Source: Rhizobium esperanzae
Lineage (GTDB): Bacteria; Pseudomonadota; Alphaproteobacteria; Rhizobiales; Rhizobiaceae
Direction of reading: 5' to 3'
Assembly: GCF_002204185.1 (NCBI RefSeq)
Contig: NZ_MXPU01000001.1
Span: forward strand, 372,001 to 436,000
Length of the DNA stretch: 64,000 bases
A model generated the notes under the pieces. The model saw only the letters and a program-made list of their open reading frames with translations. It ran no database searches and was not told the DNA's origin. This document shows, piece by piece, positions 55,427-62,970 of the stretch. Both the position numbers and the translations under genes were made by a program. Every line of letters begins with the position of its first letter. Position 1 is the stretch's first letter.

Positions 55427-55444
55427 ACTACACAAATATGACAC
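55427..55444 (-). promoter_or_regulatory. Weak Pho-box-like site upstream of phnC
   Basis: On the minus strand GTGTCAT-ATTT-GTGTAGT shows the 7-4-7 pattern, the first half close to CTGTCAT and the second half poor. TGACACG also recurs at 55419 and 55439, two helical turns apart. It lies about 65 bases before phnC in a 114-base gap, so phnC may have its own phosphate-controlled promoter, though the match is reversed relative to the gene. Confidence 0.35.
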
Positions 55445-55506
55445 GTGAGGTTCATGAAGCGGGACTAATGCGATGCTGACTAAGGTCTGGAGCGCAAGGG
55501 AAGAGC

Positions 55507-56355
55507 ATGATGTTCGAGCTGAAGGATGTCACCCGCCGTTTCGGAAACAAGCTCGCCGTCGATGCCGTGACGCTCACCATTCCCCAGGGTCAGATGGTCG
55601 GCATCATCGGCCGCTCCGGCGCCGGCAAGTCGACGCTGCTGCGCATGATCAACCGCCTGCAGGAGCCGAGCGCCGGCTCCATTCATTTCGCCGGCGTCGA
55701 GGTCTCTGGGCTGCGCGGCCGGGCGCTGCGTAGCTGGCAACGGGACTGCGCAATGATCTTCCAGCAGTTCAATCTGGTGCCGCGCCTTGATGTTCTCACA
55801 AATGTCATGCTCGGCCGCCTCAATCACCGCTCGACGCTTCTTAGCCTCCTCAACATCTTCACCCGCGAGGAACGCGTGCATGCGATCGCCGCGCTCGAAC
55901 GCCTCGGCATCGAGCAGACGGCGCTGCAGCCGGCCGGCACGCTTTCCGGCGGCCAGCAGCAGCGCGTGGCGATCGCCCGCGCACTGATGCAGAACCCGAA
56001 GATGGTCCTCGCCGACGAGCCGATCGCCTCGCTCGACCCGCTGAACGCCAAGATCGTCATGGATGCGCTGCGCGACATCAACGAGCATGAGGGCATCACC
56101 GTTATCACCAATCTGCATACGCTCGACACCGCCCGCAACTATTGTGAGCGCATCGTCGGCATGGCCGGCGGCCGCGTCGTCTTCGACGGCAAACCCTCGG
56201 AACTGACGGCCGAAGCCGTGAAGGAAATCTACGGAACGGACAAGGATGGCGCCGGCATCGACGAAACCATGACGTCGACGTCCATCACTATCGCTGCCGA
56301 GCGGGCAGACAATCAATCCGCCGGCGCCCAACCGCTGGCATTGGCCGGCCTCTGA
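55507..56355 (+). CDS. phnC: Phosphonate ABC importer ATPase PhnC
   Basis: A 282-residue importer ATPase. Walker [10 protein letters not shown] (35-43), signature [10 protein letters not shown] and Walker [13 protein letters not shown] are present, with a C-terminal extension of about 30 residues beyond E. coli PhnC. Two ATGs in a row (55507, 55510) follow AAGGGAAG. First gene of the import section phnC-D-E-E. Confidence 0.95.
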   Translation: MMFELKDVTRRFGNKLAVDAVTLTIPQGQMVGIIGRSGAGKSTLLRMINRLQEPSAGSIHFAGVEVSGLRGRALRSWQRDCAMIFQQFNLVPRLDVLTNVMLGRLNHRSTLLSLLNIFTREERVHAIAALERLGIEQTALQPAGTLSGGQQQRVAIARALMQNPKMVLADEPIASLDPLNAKIVMDALRDINEHEGITVITNLHTLDTARNYCERIVGMAGGRVVFDGKPSELTAEAVKEIYGTDKDGAGIDETMTSTSITIAAERADNQSAGAQPLALAGL

Positions 56356-56442
56356 GCGGGGCGGCCGCGATCGAACGCCCGCGTCAAGGGCACATTTCTT
56401 CGTAACGGGAAGGCCGAGACACCGGTCGATAGGAGAGAACGC

Positions 56443-57348
56443 ATGTTGAAGAAAGCACTCTTTGCGGCAACGGCGCTGTTCGCGCTCGCCGGCGCCGCCA
56501 ATGCCGCAGACCTCAAAGAATTCCGCATCGGCATCCTTGGCGGCGAAAACGAAACCGACCGCCTGCGCAATTATGCCTGCCTCGCCGACCATCTGAAGCA
56601 AGAGTTCGGCTTCGAGAAGGTCTCGCTCTTCCCGGCCGCCGATTACGACGGCGTTATCCAGGGTCTGCTCGGCGGCACGCTCGACTTCGCCGAACTCGGC
56701 GCTTCGGGCTACGCCTCCGTCTACCTCAAGGACCCGAAGGCTGTTACGCCGATCCTGACGACGCAGCAGAAAGATGGTTCGACGGGTTATCACTCGATCG
56801 GCCTCGCACTGAAGTCCTCCGGCATCAAGACCATCAAGGACGCCAAGGGCAAGAAGCTCGGCTACGCCGATCCGGACTCCACCTCCGGTTACCTCGTGCC
56901 GCTGACGCAGATCCCGAAGGACACCGGCATGCCGAACGACAAGTTCTTTGCCTCGACCCAGTTCAACGGCGGTCATGAAAACAATCTGCTTGCCGCCTAT
57001 GACGGCAAGGTCGACGTTGCCGTCGACGATTCGTCGGGCATCGGCGATTTCAAGGACGGCTACACCTCCGGCACCTTCCGCAAAGAAGTCGACAAGGGCG
57101 CCGTGGACCCGAACAAGCTCGTTGAAGTCTGGCGTTCGCCGCTGATCCCGAACGGCCCGCTCGTCGTGCGCAACGCCCTCGGCCAGGAGTGGCAGACGAA
57201 GCTCGCAGCCTTCTTCACGGCCCTGCCGGAAAAGGATCACAAGTGCTTCTCGGCTGTCGAAGGCGGCGACTACAAGGGCTACGCCCCTGTCAAGCACGAC
57301 TTCTACAATGCTGTCGTCGAAGTTCGCAAGGCGGCCATCGGCGGCTGA
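56443..57348 (+). CDS. phnD: Periplasmic phosphonate-binding protein PhnD
   Basis: A 301-residue binding protein with a signal peptide MLKKALFAATALFALAGAA. Conserved ligand-site segments are GGENETDRL, AELGASGYASVY and DPDSTSGYLVP. AGGAGAG precedes the ATG at 56443. It is followed by a strong terminator, which should favour high binding-protein message over the permeases. Confidence 0.96.
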   Translation: MLKKALFAATALFALAGAANAADLKEFRIGILGGENETDRLRNYACLADHLKQEFGFEKVSLFPAADYDGVIQGLLGGTLDFAELGASGYASVYLKDPKAVTPILTTQQKDGSTGYHSIGLALKSSGIKTIKDAKGKKLGYADPDSTSGYLVPLTQIPKDTGMPNDKFFASTQFNGGHENNLLAAYDGKVDVAVDDSSGIGDFKDGYTSGTFRKEVDKGAVDPNKLVEVWRSPLIPNGPLVVRNALGQEWQTKLAAFFTALPEKDHKCFSAVEGGDYKGYAPVKHDFYNAVVEVRKAAIGG

Positions 57349-57363
57349 TCGTCTTTTGAATAC

Positions 57364-57394
57364 GGGGCGGCCGGCAACGGCCGCCCCTTCTTTT
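57364..57394 (+). terminator. Rho-independent terminator behind phnD
   Basis: GGGGCGGCCG and CGGCCGCCCC pair over 10 bases around a 4-base loop (GCAA), followed by TTCTTTT. Likely partial, since phnE genes continue downstream. Confidence 0.88.
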
Positions 57395-57398
57395 GTGA

Positions 57399-57507
57399 CT
57401 ACAGCGCCGCGCGTCTTTTCAGACGCGTAAAGGACGCTGTCGAACTTTGAATTGCTACATAATTCCATCCTCAAATCGAACTCGATTTGAGGATGGAATT
57501 ATGTAGC
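57399..57507. repeat. Intergenic repeat element ending in a perfect 26-base inverted repeat
   Basis: The stretch from 57399 contains a small hairpin (CGCGTCT-TTTC-AGACGCG region, 57411-57428) and then a perfect palindrome: arms 57454-57479 and 57482-57507 are exact reverse complements over 26 bases with only AC between. The leading part (ACAGCGCCGCGCGTCTTTTC) resembles a repeat I recall as common between genes in Rhizobium genomes. It ends 13 bases before the phnE start codon, so it sits in the phnE leader and could fold over the ribosome site region. Confidence 0.8.
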
Positions 57508-57520
57508 AGGCGGGGCATCC

Positions 57521-58480
57521 ATGACTATTGCCGATACACAGCCGCACATGCAGAGCACGCAGGATATCCGCACCGCCTGGGAGCGGATGGTCGCCAGGCG
57601 CCGATTTTACACCGTCCTCGGCATGATTATCCTCACTGTGGCTTTCGTCAGTTCCGTCCGATTCGCCGACGAGAGCAATGCCGGCCATTTCTTCGACCGC
57701 CTGCCACATCTCTTCGACTTCCTGAGCTGGCTCATCCCCAAGGATTGGAACGACGTCTGGCGCGCGCTTTTCGACATAGCGAGCGTCAACGACAAGGGCG
57801 GCGAGGAATTCAATTTCGACAAGGGCCGTGTCTACGTCTGGGGCGCCTTCTACATTCCGGAATATCTCGAGCTGATGATCGTGACGATCAACGTGGCGCT
57901 GATCTCGACAATTATCGCCTTCATCTTTGCTGTTCCCTTGAGCTTCTTTGCCGCGCGCAACCTCACGAGTTCATGGCCGCTACGCATCTTCACCAAGCGG
58001 CTGATGGAGTTCCTGCGCGCCTTCCCCGAAATCGTGATCGCCGGCCTTTTTTCGGCGATCCTGTCGATTGGGCCGGTCGCCGCCATCATCGCCATCACCC
58101 TGCACACGATTGGCGCGCTCGGCAAACTCTTCTACGAAGTCGCCGAAAATATCGACATGAAGCCGCATGAGGGGATGAAGGCCGTCGGCGCCAACTGGTG
58201 GGAGCGCGTGCGCTTCGCCGCGCTGCCGCAGGTGCTGCCGAATTTCACCTCTTATGCGCTGCTGCGCCTGGAGGTCAACGTGCGCGCCTCGACCATTATC
58301 GGCGCCGTCGGCGGCGGCGGCATTGGTGAGGAACTGAAGCTTTCGATCTCGCGCGGTTTCGGCGCCAAGACGATGGCGCTCGTTCTGCTGCTGTTCGTGA
58401 CGATCGTCGCCGTCGACCAGTTCTCCGCATGGCTGCGCCGCCGTCTCGTCGGCGAGCACGCCTTCCTCCTGCAACATTGA
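57521..58480 (+). CDS. phnE: Phosphonate ABC importer permease PhnE (first)
   Basis: A 319-residue permease with a cytoplasmic N-terminus, six membrane segments and the EAA loop region EGMKAVGANWWERVRFAALPQVLP in parts. GGSGxGEELK-type end of the domain seen as VGGGGIGEELKLSISRGF. ATG 57521 follows AGGCGGGG. Forms the channel with the second PhnE, seven bases downstream. Confidence 0.94.
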   Translation: MTIADTQPHMQSTQDIRTAWERMVARRRFYTVLGMIILTVAFVSSVRFADESNAGHFFDRLPHLFDFLSWLIPKDWNDVWRALFDIASVNDKGGEEFNFDKGRVYVWGAFYIPEYLELMIVTINVALISTIIAFIFAVPLSFFAARNLTSSWPLRIFTKRLMEFLRAFPEIVIAGLFSAILSIGPVAAIIAITLHTIGALGKLFYEVAENIDMKPHEGMKAVGANWWERVRFAALPQVLPNFTSYALLRLEVNVRASTIIGAVGGGGIGEELKLSISRGFGAKTMALVLLLFVTIVAVDQFSAWLRRRLVGEHAFLLQH

Positions 58481-58487
58481 GGCCGCC

Positions 58488-59831
58488 ATGACGGTGATCG
58501 ACGCAAACCGCATGAACGAAATAGAAGCGCGCTATCCGGAATATTTCCACCGGTCGTTCCGCCAGCGTTTCGGCGGGCTGATGATCTTCATTGCGACGCT
58601 GCTCTACGGCCTTTACGCCGTCTGGTTCTTCGACCTGCCAAAGCTTCTTGCCGAAGCCCACTGGGAGCGCGTCGGCATCTATCTCAGCCAATGGGTGAGC
58701 TACGATGTCCAGCCGGACCTCCGCATCCAGGAGGACGGCTCGATCGAGGTGCGTTATCCCCGCTTCTCGCCGCTCGGCGATAATCCGCATCCGGACTGGG
58801 TGGTCAACAACTCCGACGGCAGCATCACCGTTTCCGTCAGCGGCACCAGCCGTAGCGTCACCGTCTCGAAGAGCGAAACGATCGTGACTGCACACGGCGT
58901 CAGTGTCCCGGTCGACGTTTCGAGCGGCGCGCCTGAGGTGGTCGGGCCGGTGCCCGCCTGGATGACGGTCTATGACGACAACGTGCTCGCGGATCTCGGC
59001 TTTGCCGGCGACGTCAGTATTTCCGTCGACCGCGTGAAGGTCCGGAAACGCTTTCTCGGCTGGGCGAATTTCATCTTCGACACGCAATCCTCCTTCTTTG
59101 ACAAGCCGGTCGGCGAAGTCATCGGCCTCATCGTCTCCGGCCCGCGCATCAAGCCCAACCAGACCAATCTGTCGCTCGCCTTCGATGACATCTGGAACAA
59201 CAGCGAATGGCAGCATGGCGACGTCTGGACCAAGCTGTTCCAGACGATCGTCATGGCCTTTCTCGGAACGCTGCTCGGCGCGATCGCCGCCTTCCCGCTC
59301 GCCTTCCTGGCGGCGCGCAACATCACACCGAACCGCCTTCTGAACCAGATCCTCAAGCGCTTCTTCGATTTCCTGCGCTCGGTCGACATGCTGATCTGGG
59401 CGCTGTTCCTGACCCGTGCCTTCGGCCCCGGGCCGCTTGCCGGCAGCGGCGCGATCTTCCTCACCGAGACCGGCACGCTCGGCAAGCTTTATTCCGAGGG
59501 ACTCGAGAACATCGACAACAAGCCGCGGGAAGGCATCAAATCGACCGGCGCCCAGACGGTGCTCGTCCATCGTTACGGCATCATGCCGCAGATCGTTCCC
59601 ATCTTCGTCAGCCAGACGCTCTACCAGTGGGAGTCGAACGTGCGCGGCGCCACGATCATCGGCGCCGTCGGCGCGGGCGGCATCGGCCTCAAGCTCTGGG
59701 AGGCGATGCGCACCAACGCCAACTGGGAAAACGTGGCCTATATGGTCATTCTGATCCTGATCGTCGTCTTCCTGTTCGACGCCGCTTCGAACGCGCTGCG
59801 CCACCGGTTGATGGGCACGAAGACACACTGA
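58488..59831 (+). CDS. phnE: Phosphonate ABC importer permease PhnE (second, with large periplasmic insert)
   Basis: A 447-residue permease. After the first membrane helix (about 25-47) an insert of about 170 residues, rich in beta-strand-like sequence (GSIEVRYPRFS, GSITVSVSGTSRSVTVS), faces the periplasm before the permease domain (from about 240), whose end shows VGAGGIGLKLWEAM. The extended form is usual for the second PhnE in rhizobia. Works with the preceding permease, PhnC and PhnD. Confidence 0.93.
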   Translation: MTVIDANRMNEIEARYPEYFHRSFRQRFGGLMIFIATLLYGLYAVWFFDLPKLLAEAHWERVGIYLSQWVSYDVQPDLRIQEDGSIEVRYPRFSPLGDNPHPDWVVNNSDGSITVSVSGTSRSVTVSKSETIVTAHGVSVPVDVSSGAPEVVGPVPAWMTVYDDNVLADLGFAGDVSISVDRVKVRKRFLGWANFIFDTQSSFFDKPVGEVIGLIVSGPRIKPNQTNLSLAFDDIWNNSEWQHGDVWTKLFQTIVMAFLGTLLGAIAAFPLAFLAARNITPNRLLNQILKRFFDFLRSVDMLIWALFLTRAFGPGPLAGSGAIFLTETGTLGKLYSEGLENIDNKPREGIKSTGAQTVLVHRYGIMPQIVPIFVSQTLYQWESNVRGATIIGAVGAGGIGLKLWEAMRTNANWENVAYMVILILIVVFLFDAASNALRHRLMGTKTH

Positions 59832-59849
59832 TCGATCGATGAGGGGCGG

Positions 59850-59866
59850 TGGCGGCGCTGCCGCCA
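59850..59866 (+). terminator. Weak hairpin behind the second phnE
   Basis: TGGCGGC and GCCGCCA pair over seven bases around GCT; the downstream sequence TCATCATTCTG is only mildly T-rich. Could slow rather than stop transcription into the DUF1045 gene. Confidence 0.4.
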
Positions 59867-59972
59867 TCATCATTCTGTCACGGAAATCTTTTAGCCGGGA
59901 GCCTGCTTGCGGTTCGCCGCCAAATCACTGCACATTGCCCTCCCCGTTTCGATGATCCCCAGGATAATAGCC

Positions 59973-60668
59973 TTGCGATACGCCCTCTATTTCTCGCCGC
60001 CGAAGGACGATCCCCTGACCGGCGCGGCTTCGCGCTGGCTCGGCCGCGATGCTTTCACCGGCGAAACCTATCCTGCACCCGACCATGAGACACTCGGTGC
60101 GGCAGAGCAGTTCGAGCTGACCGCCGACCCACGCCGCTACGGCTTTCACGCGACAATCAAGGCGCCGTTTTCGCTTGCCGCTTCCGTCACCGAAAAGGAT
60201 CTCATGGCCTTCGCCGAGGAGTTTGCCGCCCGGACCCCCGCCTTCGAGATTCCTCAACTCGTGCTCGGGCAGCTCGGCCGTTTTTTTGCCCTTGTTCCGG
60301 CTTCTCTTCATCAACCTCTTCAGGATTTCGCCGCGAAGGTGGTAAAATCCTTCGAGCCGTTCCGCGCGACGCTTTCCGAGGCCGATATCGCGCGCCGCAA
60401 TCCGGAGAGGCTCAGCGACAGCCAGCGCGCCAATCTGCAACGCTGGGGTTATCCTTACGTCATGGAGGATTTCGGTTTCCACATGACGCTGAGCGGCCAG
60501 GTGCCTGAGACACGTGCCGAGACGATGAAAACGGTCCTGGCGGAGCGTTTTTCCGGTTTCACCGGCCGGCCGCTTTCGATTTCCGGCCTTGCCGTCTTCA
60601 TCGAGGAGAGGCGCGGCGCCCCGTTCAAAGTTCATTCCTGGCTGCCGCTTTCCGGCGCCAAAAGCTGA
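59973..60668 (+). CDS. DUF1045 (2H phosphoesterase-like) protein of the phosphonate operon
   Basis: A 231-residue protein of the DUF1045/TIGR03223 family, found in phn operons. Two His-x-Thr motifs are visible, His59-x-Thr61 (YGFHATIKAPF) and His170-x-Thr172 (GFHMTLSG), spaced as in 2H phosphoesterases, which open cyclic phosphates. The family begins (M)RYALYFSPP, which here needs TTG 59973 (AGGAT upstream); ATG 59952 is an alternative. It is followed 13 bases later by phnM. No phnP is present, so it may hydrolyse the ribose cyclic phosphate made by PhnJ. Confidence 0.88.
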   Translation: MRYALYFSPPKDDPLTGAASRWLGRDAFTGETYPAPDHETLGAAEQFELTADPRRYGFHATIKAPFSLAASVTEKDLMAFAEEFAARTPAFEIPQLVLGQLGRFFALVPASLHQPLQDFAAKVVKSFEPFRATLSEADIARRNPERLSDSQRANLQRWGYPYVMEDFGFHMTLSGQVPETRAETMKTVLAERFSGFTGRPLSISGLAVFIEERRGAPFKVHSWLPLSGAKS

Positions 60669-60681
60669 AAGACCTGACGAT

Positions 60682-61821
60682 ATGAGCAAAGAGACCGTCT
60701 TTTCCAACGCCCGCATCGTTCTGGAGGACGACATCCTTTCAGGATCGATCCTCATCCGCGACGGCAAGATCGCCGACGTCTCCGAAGGCAATTCGGTAGC
60801 CGGCGAAGATTTCGAGGGCGATTACGTCATTCCCGGCCTTGTCGAACTCCATACCGACCATCTCGAAGGGCATTACCAGCCGCGCCCGGGCATCCGCTGG
60901 CACAAGACGGCTGCCGTCCAGGCGCATGACGCCCAGATCGTCACATCGGGCATCACGACGGTCTTCGACTGCCTGCGCATGGGCGCGGACGAGGACGGCG
61001 GTTTCGAACATGGCGAAATGCGTGAGATGGCCGACGCCATTCAATCGGCGGAGAAGGAAGGCCGACTGCGCGCCGAGCACCTCATCCATCTTCGCTGCGA
61101 GGTTTCGGCCGGCAACGTACTCGAACATTTCGCCGATTTCGAAAACGATCCGCATGTGCGGCTGGTCTCGCTGATGGATCATGCGCCCGGCCAGCGACAG
61201 TTCCAGACGATGGATCAATACATCTTTTACTATCAGAAGAAGCGGGGCCTGAGCGACGAGGCCTTCGCCCGCTTCGTTGCCAAGCGCCAGGCGGAATCGG
61301 CGCGCAATTCAACCCCGCATCGCAATGCCATCGCCAAGGTCTGCGCCGAGCGCGGCATCACGGTCGCAAGCCATGACGACGCCACGCTCTCCCATGTCGA
61401 CGAGGCAATCGACAATGGCGTGCGCCTTGCCGAGTTTCCGACCAGCTTCGATGCCGCCCGGGCATCGCACGAGCACGGCATGAGCGTGCTGATGGGCGCG
61501 CCGAATATCGTGCGCGGCAAATCCCACTCCGGCAACATCGCCGCGCGCGATCTCGCCGAAATGGGCGTGCTCGACGTGCTGTCCTCCGACTACGTGCCGC
61601 TCAGCTTGCTGCATGCACCCTTCATCCTTGCCGACGAGGTGGAGAGCATCACGCTTCCGAAAGCGATCGCGATGGTGACGTCGACGCCTGCCCGCACCGT
61701 CAGCCTCGACGATCGCGGCCGGATCGCGACCGGGCTGCGGGCCGATCTCGTCCGTGTCCACCGCTCGCACGGCGTGCCGGTCACACGCTCCGTCTGGCGC
61801 CAGGGACGCCGTGTCGCATGA
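60682..61821 (+). CDS. phnM: Alpha-D-ribose 1-methylphosphonate 5-triphosphate diphosphatase PhnM
   Basis: A 379-residue amidohydrolase-fold enzyme that removes pyrophosphate from ribose 1-phosphonate triphosphate, the step before PhnJ. Metal-site ELHTDHLEGH (55-64) and later HLRCEVS, SHDDATLSHVDEA and LSSDYVP are present. ATG 60682 gives family length. Coupled to phnN (ATGA). Confidence 0.96.
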   Translation: MSKETVFSNARIVLEDDILSGSILIRDGKIADVSEGNSVAGEDFEGDYVIPGLVELHTDHLEGHYQPRPGIRWHKTAAVQAHDAQIVTSGITTVFDCLRMGADEDGGFEHGEMREMADAIQSAEKEGRLRAEHLIHLRCEVSAGNVLEHFADFENDPHVRLVSLMDHAPGQRQFQTMDQYIFYYQKKRGLSDEAFARFVAKRQAESARNSTPHRNAIAKVCAERGITVASHDDATLSHVDEAIDNGVRLAEFPTSFDAARASHEHGMSVLMGAPNIVRGKSHSGNIAARDLAEMGVLDVLSSDYVPLSLLHAPFILADEVESITLPKAIAMVTSTPARTVSLDDRGRIATGLRADLVRVHRSHGVPVTRSVWRQGRRVA

Positions 61822-62423
61822 CCCCGCACGAACCCCATGCGGCAGCCGGAGCCGAGCGCGGCATCATGGTCGTGGTCGTCGGACCGAGCGGCGCCGGCAA
61901 GGACACGCTGATGAACCTCGCTGCGCGGCGTTTTGCCGGCCGCGACAACGTGCATTTCGCCCGCCGGGTCATCACCCGCCACCGTAATGCCGGCGGCGAG
62001 GATCATCTTTCCGTCTCCCTCGAAGGCTTTGCCGCCATGGAGCAGTCAGGCTCTTTCGCGGTCTGGTGGGAAGCGCATGGCCTGAGATACGGCATTCCGG
62101 CCGAAGTTTCGGTGGCGCTGTCGCGAGGCCACGTCGTCGTGGCCAACGGCTCGCGCTCGGCGCTTCACCGCTTCCAGGCCGCTTTCCCGCGGCTGAAGGT
62201 CATCAATGTCACGGCCCGCCCCGAAGTGCTCGCCAGCCGGCTGGAAGCGCGCGGCCGCGAGACACATGAGGACATCATGGCCAGGCTCGCCCGCGGGCCG
62301 CTGACCGTGCGTGGCGACTATGATGTGACCGAGCTCGACAATAGCGGCTCGCTCGAAGAGGCCGAGCAGAAGATGATCGCGATCCTGAACGAATTGCTGG
62401 CCGAAGTGTCGCGACCACAGTAG
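61818..62423 (+). CDS. phnN: Ribose 1,5-bisphosphate phosphokinase PhnN
   Basis: A 201-residue guanylate-kinase-like enzyme turning ribose 1,5-bisphosphate into PRPP, the last step of the C-P lyase route. P-loop GPSGAGKDT (22-30), RRVITRHRNAGGEDH and substrate-side VVANGSRSAL are present. Overlaps phnM by four bases. Confidence 0.94.
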   Translation: MTPHEPHAAAGAERGIMVVVVGPSGAGKDTLMNLAARRFAGRDNVHFARRVITRHRNAGGEDHLSVSLEGFAAMEQSGSFAVWWEAHGLRYGIPAEVSVALSRGHVVVANGSRSALHRFQAAFPRLKVINVTARPEVLASRLEARGRETHEDIMARLARGPLTVRGDYDVTELDNSGSLEEAEQKMIAILNELLAEVSRPQ

Positions 62424-62432
62424 AGAAGCAGG

Positions 62433-62933
62433 ATGCGCGCCATCAAAGTCGTCGATTACGACCCTTCCTGGCCGCTTCTGTTTGCCGAAATCAGCGTCGA
62501 AGTCTCCATCCTGCTCGGTGATCTCGTGCTGTCCATCGACCATATCGGCAGCACATCGGTGCCCGGCCTTGCGGCCAAGCCGAAGATCGACCTCGATGTC
62601 GTGATCTCGGACGACGCGCTGCCGACGGCAATCGACATGGTGCGCGCTACGCACTTCGTCTTCCATGGCGATACGGGAGAGAAACGGGGGGCCTTCACCC
62701 GTGATCATGAACGCCACGGCTTCAAGCTCTATCTCTGCGGCCCCGGCAATCGCGCGCACCGTGAGCGCATTCTGTTTCGCGACTATCTCCGGAACCACCC
62801 CGAAAGGGCCAGGATCTATGCCGATCTCAAACGTCGACTGGCCGCTGAGGCGGACGGCGACTGGGATTTCTACACCGGCGGAAAGATCGATTTCGTCAGC
62901 GAAACGCTGCGACTGGCCAGTCCGATCGTGTAA
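62433..62933 (+). CDS. GrpB-family (UPF0157) nucleotidyltransferase-like protein
   Basis: A 166-residue protein of the GrpB/UPF0157 family. The core is HIGSTSVPGLAAKPKIDLDVV, where GSTSVPG and the Asp pair (KIDLDV) resemble a nucleotidyltransferase active site, and GFKLYLCGPGNRAHRERILFRDYL in parts follows. It lies nine bases behind phnN and is probably co-transcribed, but no phosphonate role is known for it. Confidence 0.9.
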   Translation: MRAIKVVDYDPSWPLLFAEISVEVSILLGDLVLSIDHIGSTSVPGLAAKPKIDLDVVISDDALPTAIDMVRATHFVFHGDTGEKRGAFTRDHERHGFKLYLCGPGNRAHRERILFRDYLRNHPERARIYADLKRRLAAEADGDWDFYTGGKIDFVSETLRLASPIV

Positions 62934-62937
62934 AATC

Positions 62938-62958
62938 GGGAGTGCGCAGCGCACTCCC
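62938..62958 (-). terminator. Hairpin between convergent grpB-like gene and ftsK
   Basis: GGGAGTGC and GCACTCCC pair over eight bases around a five-base loop. On the minus strand it is followed by GATTTTAC, a mild T-run, so it mainly serves ftsK, 13 bases behind its stop codon. Confidence 0.65.
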
Positions 62959-62970
62959 GCTCGTTACCAA

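Noticed and set aside
55480..57474. 664-codon open frame on the minus strand
   Set aside because: Antisense shadow of phnC and phnD, whose motifs are unmistakable on the plus strand.
58296..59873. 525-codon open frame on the minus strand
   Set aside because: Antisense shadow of the two phnE genes with no family features.
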